Translations under genes and position numbers: made by a program
In this document: positions 25,985-38,407 of the stretch, piece after piece
Position numbering within the stretch: the first letter of the stretch is position 1
Layout of the letters: each line of letters opens with the position of its first letter
Assembly: GCA_013397435.1 (NCBI GenBank)
Contig: VZRG01000359.1
Coordinates: 257,573 to 321,572, forward strand
Reading direction: 5' to 3'
From: Erythrocercus mccallii
Taxonomy: Eukaryota > Chordata > Aves > Passeriformes > Dicruridae
DNA length: 64,000 nt
The notes under the pieces: model-generated
Seen by the model: only the letters and a program-made list of their open reading frames with translations
Databases searched by the model: none
Told to the model about the DNA's origin: nothing

Positions 25985-26125
25985 AAGGCACTTCAGAGCA
26001 CTAGTCAGTTACACCTAACTGCAGAGAACTGCTATCACCTCCATTTTTCCAGAGGGAAGCCGAGGTACGGAGGGGGAATTTGCTTGCAAGCTCTGGTTCA
26101 GGACTGCACTCTCCTGATTTCTCAT
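25985..26125 (+). repeat. MIR-like ancient SINE fragment
   Basis: CACCTCCATTTTTCCAGAGG, GAAGCCGAGGTACGGAGGG and TTGCTTGCAAGCTCTGGTTC follow the MIR order (CCATTTTACAGATGAGG, AAACTGAGGCACAGAG, GACTTGCCCAAGGTC, then GACTGCACTCTCCTGA as the tail). Confidence 0.55.
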
Positions 26126-26529
26126 GCCAAAGAAAAGCATTTTTTTCCTGTGTTCTTGTGCTGCCAAAGAGTTAATGCAGCCAGAGAAAGGATTTGAATT
26201 TATTTTTACTACCTATGCTTCAAATTTATTTTCTTACTATTCTTCCTCGGGCAGTTTTCTGAATCTGGAGAGATCCTTCTGGGTGGAAAACCACGTTTTT
26301 CAGAGATTATGTTTACCTATTTTAATACTGAAGCTGCAAATACTTCCTTTGATAGCTGTGTTTGATTTCCTGCACTGCAGGGATGTCCTGTCAGCGTCCA
26401 GATCCAACAACAGGCACGTGGGGGTTACATCCCTCAGCTGACGGGGTGTGTGTGTTTGTTTTTGTTCCTTTGGATGAGTAAATATGAAGAACTGGTACTG
26501 CAGGCTCACCAGCCAAGGCGCACTGTGCC

Positions 26530-27460
26530 ACATCGTGTCCCGGCCGGAGCCAACACTCCAGGCGTTTGGGGAGCTTTTAGGGCAGGGTGTTCCCGACGCT
26601 CACCTGAGCACACACAGGCCCGCACCGGCACGGTCCGGTTCTCTGGAGCAGGCAGGTCCCTCTCCAGGGGCTTCCCCGCCGCGTTCAGGCTCTATGGCCC
26701 CAGGAGGGCTGGCCGGGCCGGCCCCCCGCCCGCGGGCCGAGGGAGGCGGCTGCAGGCCGGCAGGAGGACGCGGGGCCGGCGCCGCGGGGCGGGGGAGGCA
26801 GTGCGAGGCAGTGCGGAAAGAGTTAAGGGAAGGTGGCGGGGCAGGCTGGCTGTCGGGAGCGAGCATGTGCAGATTGAAACCGCATCCATACTACAGGCGA
26901 GTGTCACTGGCACACTTCACCTCCCGCCGACCGCGGGGCACCCATGGACACCGGTGAGGACACGAGCCGCGGCCGGGCGGGGGGGCCGAGCGGCGGCACC
27001 GNNNNNNNNNNNNNNNNNNNNNNNNNNNNNNNNNNNNNNNNNNNNNNNNNNNNNNNNNNNNNNNNNNNNNNNNNNNNNNNNNNNNNNNNNNNNNNNNNNN
27101 NNNNNNNNNNNNNNNNNNNNNNNGGAGGGCGGGGATGGCGCCGGGCGCCGTTGGTTTCGGTTTTTGGCGGCGGGAGGGCCGTGCCGCCCCGAGCGGGTGC
27201 CGGCCGGAACGAGACAAAGGCGGGCGGGCGGGCGACCGAGCGGCAGCTTCCCCGCCAGCGGCGGCCCCCGCAGGGCCACCGGGCACCGGAGTGTCGCCCT
27301 CTCCCGGGGAGCGGCGCTGCCCCCGCAGGCCGGGCCCCGCCGCCCTTCGCAGCTCCTCGGGGCCGCAGCGCGGTGCGTGTCGAGGGGGTTTTGCTCGGGA
27401 GTTCCCGACCCCGGCTGCGAAGTTTTCAGGGCTCCGGGAAAGCAGGGTGGAAGGGTTGTT
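26530..27460. promoter_or_regulatory. TMEM229B: CpG island, likely TMEM229B promoter and first exon
   Basis: The island is strongly GC-rich with many CpG dinucleotides and (GCGG)n stretches, in contrast to about 60% AT on both sides. It is interrupted by 122 Ns at 27002-27123. A good + strand splice donor, CACCG followed by GTGAGG, ends a possible exon at 26953. It is the nearest large CpG island upstream of the TMEM229B coding exon, on the expected side, so it is the best promoter candidate. The transcription start cannot be placed. Long open frames here come from the GC bias and lack of stop codons, and show no recognisable protein. Confidence 0.6.
27002..27123. other. Assembly gap (122 N)
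   Basis: A run of N lies inside the CpG island between GC-rich flanks. Such gaps are common at GC-rich avian promoters. The true missing length is unknown, and part of a first exon or core promoter may be hidden here. Confidence 1.
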
Positions 27461-28749
27461 GAAATCGGAGGTGCTTCTCACTGGACAGTGCTATTTTTTT
27501 TTATTATTTTTTTTTTTCTCACAAAAAGGAGAATTATGTGTCGAAATATCTTTTTGTATTGATTTCTGTAAAACTTTATTCCAGGCAAGGGGAGATAGCT
27601 CTGTATGAGCCCAGCGTTTGCAGAGTAGAACTAGGAGGTGGGGGCTGGCTCTGCTCTGTTCAGTGACTTTTCTGCAACCTTGTGAATTACTCCTGTGTGT
27701 AAAGCCAGAGGTCAGGCATACAGATACTATAGTCAGCTGAAAATGACAGTTTTTTTCTTTTCTATTTTTTAAAAATTTAAATTAGTCTCCAGCTGTTTGC
27801 TCTTGTTCCATTTTTGGTATGGAAAAATATTCATAATAGCTGAATTTTTGCAAAATGGAAAATCCGATTCCTTCTGCTCCCCATTCACTCATTTACTCTC
27901 GGGTTTTGCAAATTGTTTCTAGGCTGCTTAGGAGCAGGGACGCTGGGGAGGCTGCCCTGTCCTGATCATTTTAAGCTGGACTGTTACACTGGGACTTCCT
28001 AGAGAGCATTTCACACTGCTGATCCAAAACTACTGGGGATGTACAAACTTGTTAAGCTTCATAATTGCACAGCAGATGCAGTAAAACTCTGTTACATTAA
28101 ATACTTTGTATTGTTCTCTGCCATTGTTTATTTGACAGGTTTTTCCTGTTTTCTCTTATTTCTGAGGAAAAAAGCAGTCCCTGCAGGAGCTGATTTTTTT
28201 TCACAGGCAAGATGGTAACATCTCCAGAGCTGTGTGCATTGGGAATTTGCAAGAAGAACAGATTGCCCAAAGAGCACCATTCTGTGGTTTCCAGAAGCAC
28301 AAATGCATTAATATATGTAGAACATCAATTAGAGATGGGGCTAGTTGCTGTTTGGTGGTAAATAGGAAGTAATGAAAACAAAAATTACCATAAGTTATTA
28401 GGAAACAGAAAAGAAAAACTTATTGATATGGAGTCCATAATGCCTGTAGGCACTTTCAGCCAGTGCTGAGGAAAACTGTAGGAAATCTGTAAGATACTCT
28501 TGTGTCCATGACACATCCTGAAGGTCCTTGAATCCCAGCACCTTGTCCCAATGAGAAGGTATGACTTCTTCCATGGAGAAATGTCAGTTTTCCTGTGTTA
28601 GGTGACAGCAGTTTGCTACTGTGGATAAATTAAGATTTTTCACTAAATTTTAAAGCAGTATTTTCTCCCTGAAGAATATATGCTTTCAGTGTGTATATCT
28701 GAGAATTTCATACTTCTCTGTTGAGGCTGCCACTGAAGAACATCGGTGT

Positions 28750-28860
28750 CTCCCTGTTTGTAGAAGGGGAAACTGAGGTACAGGAAAATGGCATTTCATA
28801 GGTCATTGTCAAATTGAAACACAAGACTTAACTCCAAATTGTTTGGTTTAACTAGTAGCT
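28750..28860 (+). repeat. MIR-like ancient SINE fragment
   Basis: GTAGAAGGGGAAACTGAGGTA, then ATAGGTCATTGTCAAATTG and ACACAAGACTTAACTCCAAA ... GGTTTAACTAGTAG match the MIR order: GGGGAAACTGAGGCA, AAGGTCAC, GACCTGACTCCAAA, TTTAACCACTA. Confidence 0.6.
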
Positions 28861-29849
28861 ATAGCAGCTTACTAAAAGCTCAGGTAAAGTGCTAGAAGCA
28901 GCTGATTCAGTGTGAAACATTCTGAGATCCTCTGATCTCAAGAATATTGAAAAAGCATGTAGTATAGTCTGGTGGAAAGGAAATGGAGGGACAAGCAGAA
29001 GTTGAGGAAATACTGCTTGTTACTGCATAACTTCTTGCTGAGGTTCTGGCAGCATGTCCGTCGCCTTGGTCAGTATTGCTGTTCCCACTCTGCTGGAGGC
29101 TGATGGTGGAGGCAGAAAACAAGCTGCTTCCTTGGAGAGTTCAAACCTTGGAATTCTTATGGCAAGATACCGTGGCAGTTTATGGAAGTGGTGAAAGGGG
29201 TCTAAAACAAGAGGTACAGATAACACAGATGTGTGGGTTGAGGGTAACCTAGATCTCTGCATTCATGTGGAAATGGTACCTGGTAGTGGGGACTCTGCAG
29301 TTTTGCTGACAATGTCATAATGTTATGTGGTGCCAAACAGTGAAAGGCAAATTTAACCTTGAAGGGAGATGCAGGTTTCTGGCTTAGAGTGTAAGGCAGG
29401 AAGAGGTTTTTGTATAAGGTGATGAACTCAACAGCATGTGGAGTGCTTTAGGATGCCTTTTTGCAGTCTATATTCAGCATCTTGGAGATGTTCTAGGGAG
29501 TGAAGATGTAGGGATCCCTTTGCCCTTGTAATTTGTGGATCTACTTATTTCCGCACATCAAGAAAGGGGGAGAGGAGTTGTTTTCCAGCATTGTAAATGT
29601 ACTTTTAATACCTGTTTGCTTGGTTAAGGCAATATCTGTCCTCGGATCAGGTGTTTCAGGGATGCTGGCAGGTACTGCATTGTGTCCAGGAGGGGTATTT
29701 CTTCTCATGGCGTAATTAGCCCGGTGAATTTAATTTTTGCCTCTCTCCAAAGTGTTAGAAATGGACTGCAGTTGGAGAATGAGCATGCCAGGAAGAAGGT
29801 ATGGAGGGGGAATAAGGGGGAAGAGAGGAGACTGTGCACTCTTCCTGTT

Positions 29850-29875
29850 GGGCGGGGTGGGGGGAGGAGGGGAGG
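29850..29875 (+). promoter_or_regulatory. Potential G-quadruplex
   Basis: G-runs of 3, 4, 6, 2 and 4 are separated by single-base spacers in an otherwise AT-rich region. Four runs of at least three G with short loops satisfy the usual G4 rule. It lies about 2.9 kb inside the putative first intron. Confidence 0.7.
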
Positions 29876-32800
29876 AACCCCCAACTTTTTGCTATCATCA
29901 TATGCTTTGCTGGCAGGTCTTGTTTGTATCCTCAGAATCATATTTATCACAGAGTCTGGGGCCAGGCTTTGTAGGTTTCTCTTCTTTCCACAGCATGGGA
30001 TCGGTCACTAATTGTCATCTCTGTGAGACTTGTCTGAAGAGTCTTTTGCAAGTTTTGGAGTTGCCTCACTGGTTGTTGTGTGCTTTCTTGTGCTCCTTGT
30101 TCATGGTATGCACATCTACTCTCCTTAAACTAAATAACTTTTGTCCTTATCCAAGTTGTTGAGCTGTGTTGCAAGAAACTGCATGAAATTTTAATAAAAT
30201 GATCTGCAGGAGATTTGACTAGGCAAAAGAGTTTGATTTTAGGCAAAAGAGTCCTTTCTGTTAAGCTCTCAGATTACAGAAAGAAGTTTTTCCTCGTGGA
30301 AGATGATTGGAAAGCATCCTGAAAAAGCTTTTAAAAAGGAGAAAATATATTGAGGAGTCTTAAAGAGTGGTGGTGTGGAGAAGGCCTTGTTCTGATGGTA
30401 GAGTCACAGATGTAATGGCAAATTTTATTATTGCAAATTGTACCTTAGGATTCTTTGTTTCTGGATTGTCTTCAACAAATGCCATGTTTAAGAAAAGGAA
30501 ATTAAGTTGTTGTGTTGTTTTGTTTCTTTTTTCAGTCTCAGACAGCCTGTTATTACATTGTAGGAGGAGAGGTAACAACAATGCTAATTAAAGGGCAGCA
30601 GTTCTTCATTCCTTAGGTCTAATTATTCTCTAGAAAATGGGTCAATTACTTAAAGAAATTGTTTGCCAGCAGGAGGTAGGAAAAGCCTTTATTCCCACTC
30701 CTCACCATCCTTTTGTGGGAAGCACTTCGTGCCTCCATAGCAGTTGCAGTACCTTGTTAAGCTTTCAGATGCCAGAGCCATGTCCTGCAGATGAGGAAAT
30801 GGCACTCGAGCAAACTTATATGTGGTCACTTCTGTCCTGCGTGTTCCTGTGTAGCTGCAGATGAGGCAGTGTCCAGTGGTGTTCCTGGGTTGTTTCTGGA
30901 GTGAAAGAAATTAAGTTGATCAATACAATTGGGAGTTCTGTTTCAAAACAAAATTTGCTTGATGTGAAAGGTGAAGAAGTATGGTGTATATATCCTTACT
31001 TCTTTTGAAAGAAGTTTGATCATCTAGGTAGCTAATGTTTTCCAACATAAAAAGGTATTAGCTGCTTGTGGCTTGCTTGGTACAGGTTTGTAAAGGATCC
31101 CTTCTCAGATCTGCTTCCTGTATTAGTTTTAATATTCTCTGGTGGCTTTATCACCTGACCATACTGCTTGCTTTAGCTCTGCAAGCTCAGTACAGACTGG
31201 GTGAGGGAGCAGAGGGCTGGTTAGCTGTGTATGTCAGAAACAAACTGGTCTGCTTTTCACATTTCTGTTATGATACGTGAGGCAGGAGTATCCAGATGGT
31301 TCCTGAATTCCTAGGTAGGGTGGCTGTGCAGGCAGCTACAAAAAGCCTTGAAAGAAAGCCAGACTGGGCAAAGGCTTTGGCTCTGCAGGAGCAGATAACC
31401 AACATCTGTGCCAATTCAGAACAACGCTCTCTTTCTGGTTAGTCAGAGCACTACATTCCTGGTTGTAAATGATACACCCAATAATGTCTACTGAAAGCCA
31501 GAGCTTATGCACCTTGCAGTCCAACTAAAATCAGTGTAAAAGGCTTTGCAGGTGCATGCTGCTCATTAGCATGTCCTCAGAGATGAAATAAAAGCCAGAC
31601 TGCTTTAGAGATTTGTTTGTAGGCATATCTGAAGGAGCATACCTATCAGTTACTAGGTCAGAGGTGTCTAATCATTGCATAAAAGAGGGAAATGTTTTAT
31701 GTTACCCTTTCTTTTGTTCTGGATTTTTGTTGGTGTCAGTGCACAAGAGTCCACAACCTTATTTCAAAACTCCCCCGCCCTCACATGCTTCTGTCAAAGC
31801 TGGATTAAATGACTGAGGGAATCTTCCCTACCACGAATGCTGTCTTACTTTCATTGCATAAGATCCAAGCATTAGTAGTCACTAGGTGAGTGTTGATAGC
31901 ATAGCGTCATGAAGCTGCTGTTTGACTTCTTCCTTGCTGGATCTTTGCTCTCAGGTGTGCCATTTATTGGAGGTAGCCTGCATGAAGAACTTCTATGGAG
32001 CACCTCTCTGTCCTGTTTTCATGATTCTGCTGGGAGCATGATGAAGTATTTCTGAAATGGGGAGCTCTCTCTTTAGTATGGGTAGCTCTGGCATAGTTCT
32101 GTGTGTACTGCCAGCTATCTTCTGGGGTTGGGGAGTCTGTTTTGTTTTTATTTCTTTAATCCAGAATACATGCACAGATGATGGTCTGACTCATTGGGCT
32201 CCACCAGCCTAATCTGGATTTAGAAGTCTTGGCTGGGGCTGTGTCTATGCAGAGCTCTAGGTAGTCATTCCTCTCTGCTTGTAGCAGAGTGTTCCTGATG
32301 ATAGTCGTATATTTGGCTGTTTCCTTTCCTGCTAACTGACCTAGCATAGCCGGACTTGCTTAACCCATGGGACACTTTGAGCCATGTATTTTCTTAGTAT
32401 TTTGTGTCAGCAGAGGCTTATGGTAAGGATGCTTCCAGTAAGTTTTAGAAGAGTTATTTATTTTTGTAATTTCTGGCATTTTTGTGTATTGTTTCCCCTA
32501 GTGGTATGGTAGATATGATGTGATTTGGTTTATTTTGATCCAGCAGTTCATTCCAAGGCACACCTCACAATTATGCTTTTAATTGCAAGTGGACTTGTAC
32601 AGGAGCTTCAGGATGTAGGGCACAGTTCATAAATGCTTGAATGTCTTACTAGGGAGAGAAGAGCTGCTATGAAGGTAATGTAATGATTCCTTAGCAATAC
32701 TGAGCTTGGTTTTCTTTTGCTGCTTAGTACTTTACCATGGAGATGAGATACTTTCCAAACCATCAGCCTCACGCACTTGAGCTGACAGAGGTTAGCATGG

Positions 32801-33249
32801 TATTAGGAGTGCCCTGAGCAGCTAAGCCATTTCCTGTGCAGTGGAATACTAAGGTGCATATAGAAAGAAGGCAATTCATTATGTTATATTGCCTTATTAA
32901 ATTGTGGGTGTACGAAAGGTCAACTTCTAGAATCCAGGTCCTTCTCTTAGACAGTTACTCCAAGTTGGGGTATGCTGCCTTTTGTGTGGGGCAGTTGGAG
33001 TAGGTTTTTTGTTTTATTTTTTCTTTTCCCAGCTACATATCAGACATAGAAGGTGGGAAGGTGTCCCATTCTGATGCGAGAAATGTAGTTTCCTTGGTTT
33101 GAGAAACAAGGACTGGACAATGTCATGACAATGATGAACATTTGCTACGCTTACGTTTGGAGTACTAAAAAGCTGTAAGTGCTAACACCAGCACTTCCAC
33201 TGTGTCTTTCATTTGAGAATCTCTCTGTTCTTAATGAATTTTCAGTGTG

Positions 33250-33410
33250 TCTCTGTGAGGCTGGTATTATTAGTGTCATTTTGCAGACAAGTAGATAAAG
33301 TAAAATGCTTGTATAAGCACATTCAGCAAGCCAGGAAAGGCAGGAGGAAAATTCAGGAATACTAATGTTTCAACCTGGTTTTGAGCTACAATCTTGTACT
33401 TTTTTTACCA
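33250..33410 (+). repeat. MIR-like ancient SINE fragment
   Basis: GTGAGGCTGGTATTATTAGTG and CATTTTGCAGACAAGTAGAT match the MIR steps GTGAGGTAGGTATTATTAT and CATTTTACAGATGAGGAAAC, followed by a GCACATTCAGCAAGCCAGG stretch comparable to the tail GTCACACAGCTAGTAAGTGG. Confidence 0.6.
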
Positions 33411-36400
33411 AAAAGACATGAATTTTGGTAGCTTTCTTGCCCCTGTCCCCCTCTTCTTTTTCCCATTGGGTTAGGCTGCATAAAAGCGAGGTATTATTAT
33501 GCAATATATCTAAATGTGCATGTGATACTTGGAAAAATGGTAATCAGATAAGTTGCCAGGCAACAGTACCCTGCCTTCAATTGCCAAACAGCCAGTGAGT
33601 GTACTTTCATGATATAACATGGGTTCTGTACTTCTTCATAAAGAAAGTGTAGGTGGAGTTTTGTAAGAGTTGCTCCTTTTTAACTCATCTCCTGCTTAGT
33701 CTTCTGTATTGTGAGGTCAGATTTGACCCCGGTTTTAGAGAAAAGTATTCACCAAACCTGAAATCAACAACAAAAGTTAGATGAGCTCTCAAAGATAATG
33801 AATGTTAAATATGAGTAAATAACCATTCCCTGTGATGGGTCTGTGAGTGATGGTTCAACAGCTTACAGTAAGTAGGTCAGAGCTCATCCTTGGGACTGTG
33901 AAAATTAAGAAAATGGGTGAGAGATTTTTGTTAAAAGGTAGATGACAGGAATACATGGCAAGCTGTGAGAAGTATTAAAACACAGTGGCCCCTTGGCCCA
34001 AAAATATTGAGAGCCATGGTAGTTCATGAATATATGAATGTAAATCCAGCTGGTTCATTTTCATTGCCTTTGCAGAAGCAGGATGGAAGGAACATAAGCA
34101 GGGATGAGTGTACACAGAGCAAAAAGTCATAGTCCAATAAAGGAAGACAGCATGAAGGAATTCAGTTGTGTGTTTGTTTGAAACCTGAGTTTAATTTCTT
34201 TTTCAAAGATACTGCAAGATAACAACAGCAAAAATTAAAGAGTCTTGGAAGGTATTTAAATGCATTTTTGGTTTTGGCAATTAATAGCCATGGAAGCATT
34301 TGCAGATACTGTAGTTGTGTGGGCATCTGCCCAAGCCTCTTCAGCTGTTGGGTGGTGGCATGGCTTTTAGAAGAAATCTGAAACTCCAGAGATCTAGTGT
34401 GCTTCTTAGGACTTTGACAGAAGTTTTCAGTAGAGCTAGGGGAGGGACCTAATATCTAGGAAAGGATGCACATAACCTTAAAATAGCTTGTTTTCCTCAG
34501 GTAACTGCAAGTTGTTGTTTTACAGAATTGGTTTACCAATTACTTTTTGTTATTCCAGAAGAAGTAAAAGGCATTCCATTTCAGGAGATAAGGGACTGTG
34601 TCCTACATGTCTCTCTGCAGTATTTCAGTCCAGTGTAGGAACAGGTTCAGAAGTCCTCATCAAGAGAAAGGGTGATACTTCAGTTGAAAAGGAAATCTGC
34701 ATCATCCCCTGTGTAAGTCCTGCCAAAACAGGGCAATTTTCTGAGAAGACACATACTTTCTGTTTCCAAATTTGGCACTTTCTTCCTGGGAGAATCTCAG
34801 ATAAGTCATGGTGTAATGTTGTGACTTGATTTCTTGATTTCTGTTGCACAACTAACAACAATTAGTTGCATGGACCTGAGCTTTCTTTGTAGAGAACTGT
34901 AGAAATAATGAAGGGATGGTAATACTAAAATACATAGTTGAAGGAATGCACAACTAACCACTTTCTAGTTAGAAATTCACTTTCCTTTTAGTTTGCTTTT
35001 CTTTGTATTCTCATGTGATGAGCAGTACTGCTAGATTATGCTCATGTGCAGTCCCCAACCTGCTGACACCAGGAATGTTGGTGTCTGTGTCAGAGGAACC
35101 GTCAGAGCAGGAAGTGCTCTGGGAAGTTTGAGATTTTAGTTTTTAACTATTTTTGTGTATGCAAGTAGATGTTCACATTACTCTAACTGGTTTTTGTTTG
35201 ATTTTCCCATCTTAAAAAAACTACACGTTTTAAATCATTAGTATTTTGACACAGAAGGTCCATTTATATACAAAACAAAAACCAAATCCCATTTTCTGAA
35301 CAGCTTAAGCTTTGTATTAATCATGTGAGCCATAAGGTCAAATCTTTCTCTTCAGCTGTACTGCTCTGCTCACGTGTATTATTACACAGTCTTTACTAAT
35401 GAAGATTTTCTTCAATGAGTGTTTTAGTTCAAGTGTAGATACATTTGTAACCAGAGGTAGGGTTTCTCCAGCACTTGAGTTCAAAGTAATGAAGTATTTT
35501 GTGAAAAGGGAACTTCTTGCTGAGCTGTGTGCTGTGAGCCAAACCTGAGAGATGCTGACACAGCTGAAAACTAGCAGGCTTTAGGGTAGCATGGGGTATC
35601 ATTCAGAGAGCTGATGAGTTCCTTGGTGTGGCTCCAGGTGAAGGCCCATGGGTGGCCTGAGCTCTGGTGGCAGGGAAAGGGATGGACTGAGCAGGATGGT
35701 GTTGTTCTAAAGTTAGGTTGGCTTGAAGCCTTTTGTAATGTTTGTGTTTCTGCATTAAGGAATTGGGAGTGTGTTGCAGTTGCTTATTTTGTATGATTTT
35801 GTTCCTCAGTCTTTTACATATCAAATTATAGACAAGTATGTCTATGTAAAAAGCATTCTCAGTGTTCTTTTGATTCTAGAGGAATGCCTTTTGAAATTTT
35901 GTTTGCATATGTCTGATAAATAGTTCAGTAGAAATCTGTGGCAAATATCCAACTATAGCAAATTGCATATAAGGAAAATGGATCATGTGCAAATAATTTT
36001 TAGGAACATTGATGTGACAACAATTTATATCAAAGCTAGACAACAAACAAGTTCTTTCCCAATCTGATATACAAATATGTAGCTAGTAAAATAGCAACTA
36101 TTTCTCTTGGTAAGAGAGACTCCAAAGTAGATACAAGCTTCAGTGCATAGGCAGAAGATGCTAGATGTGTCTCAATAATACCCATATTACATTGATTTAA
36201 TTAATGGGTTTACACTATTCATTGCTACATTAATCACATTGGGAAGATTTTTTGGGGGGAAGTTTAGTTATTTAATCTGCATTTTTAATTGGAGTGGTTT
36301 TGTAGTTCAGTGTCATTCAAATAAAACAGTGTAGGTTTGGTTTGTTTTGTTTATTAAGGAAAATATTAATTCCTTTTGGATATTGGTGCTCAAAAATGCT

Positions 36401-38374
36401 GAGATTCATTAGGATAATGTGGAAAAACTCATTTGTTACACAGTCTGACACAAAAATCTCCTTGCTTTAACTTCTTCATATGCAATTAATCCAGAAAATG
36501 CCATGTATAGACAAGCCCTTGGGTTGTAAGATTTGTGAGGCTGATGTAAATAAGGTGTTGAAGCTGTCACCTCGAGGCATGACTTCTGTGAAAATCAGGA
36601 ATGTGACATTCTAAATGTCAGCATTTGAAGAGAAGGAGAGTCCCAGCTCATGGGTTCCACTTGCTTGGATCATGCAGCTGTGCTGCCTGAGCCCAATATG
36701 GAGGTGAAAGGCAGATCACTGGAGCAGGGATGTCCGTGCCAGTGCCCCCAGGAACAGGTTGGGGTGCTGGGTGGGTGGCAGTGGCAAGAGCTTGCTTACA
36801 TGAAGTCCACACTCTGTCCTGGAATGGGGAAGAGAGTACAAAAGTGTTTTGATTGGAGAAGTGAGAATGAGAGGAGATTGGGGAAGATAAGAAGGCAGTG
36901 TTAGGAGAGATAGGATGGGGGTTGAAAGGTGAAAGCTTACTTAAAAAATTGAGACATTGATGGGGAAAACAGGTAAAGCAATTTCTGGCAGACACTCCAA
37001 GGGTTAATTGAGACCTGGGCTGAGATGGTAGCAGTGAACCTTTGGTCACTGACTCCAGTGAAGTTGCTCCCCGTGTTTGCTGTGGCTGAGATCAAGAAGG
37101 ACAGTGGGGAGCAGAAAAGCTGAGCCTCACCTGAGGAGAGGCAGCTGTCAGGGTGCCGCCCTGGGCAAGGGGCAGGTACAGGTGCTGTTTGGGGGCTCTG
37201 AAGAAGTCAGGTCTTCCAGGACCCAATGTACTGGAGCTAAGCTATCCATACACATAGCTTGTTCAGTGTTTAAAACCTCTCTTGCATTGTGCTGTATTAA
37301 GATTAAAATGTACTTTTTTGGTTTAGGAAGGCTGTCTGTTTGCTGTATTAGCTGCTGGTCACACGCACCTGGGCTGAAAACAACTGGAATCTGAAACGCC
37401 TTGGACTTTCTGGAGACACCCTAGTCTACCTGCAGATGTTGTAAATTAGGAGCTGGCCAAAGAGTGGGAGAGCTCCAGGATCCCTCCCCAGAAAAGGTAA
37501 GATCTGGAGGCTAAAACTGGTGGGACTGCACTTGTAGACCAGAAAAACCGAGGAGTTGTGTAAGTACAGAGCTGACTGCATTGTAGATGGGACCTTTGAA
37601 ATTTAAGTATGTAGAATGCAAAGTTATTTCCCTCGGTTTAAACATCAAGTTCTTTTCTGGAGGTGTAAGATTGCCATTTGCACACATCACCCTTGATTTC
37701 TGTCTGCTGTGAGTCACATCATTCTGATTGCTTGTAATTTGTTCAGCCAAACTTTTCAGTGTTATTGTCTCTTTAAATCTTCACACTCTGTTAGAGCCTT
37801 AGGCAGTTAAAACAATCAGGACAGTGGAGCAGTATCTCTGAGCTAAAGCAGAGCAGTAGGTAAAGAGCAGGGGGTTGCTGTCTGAAAGCACAGGTATGAG
37901 TTGGATGATGAGGAATCTATTCCTGGCCCTAACAAGCAGTGCAGTCTCTGCACCTGATTCACCAGTGTGTTACTCTACTAATCTTAGCCTCATCTTGCCC
38001 TCTCTGTGTTGTGTGCTGTGGCAATCAGTTACACTTACACAGAGTGCATGTAAAATGCTATCAGTTTGGAAGGGTGATTTATATCCCAGAGTAAAAGTTT
38101 ATATTGATTCTGGTTAGTGGGGTGGACATTGTGGCACCAGAACAATTTCCAGACCCTGCAGCATTTTTGACACATTCTTTGTGTCTGCAATATGTGGTGT
38201 GGTTCAGGCTACAGTATTGTTTTCCCTATTGTGGATCAGGTTTCCTGGATAAGTTGTGTACAGTACTTTATTTCTAGCTGGAAACTCACTTTGAATATGT
38301 AGATGCTGCATGTATAAACTTCAGGTACAATTCTGTCATTCCTCCCTCTGTCTTCCTCTGTCCTGTCTCAGATG

Positions 38375-38407
38375 TCTCATTACCCTCATTACCCTCATTA
38401 CCCTCTC
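38375..38407 (+). repeat. Short 9-bp tandem repeat (CTCATTACC x3)
   Basis: Three consecutive copies of CTCATTACC or its rotation, followed by CTCTCC. On the - strand it reads GGTAATGAG repeated. Confidence 0.9.

Noticed and set aside
26450..27562. 370-codon + strand open frame
   Set aside because: It reads through 122 Ns and a CpG island; composition is G/P/R/A-rich with no recognisable domain. A frame across an unknown gap has no meaning.
38375..38407. CRISPR-like or telomere-like array
   Set aside because: Only three 9-bp units with no spacers; a simple tandem repeat.
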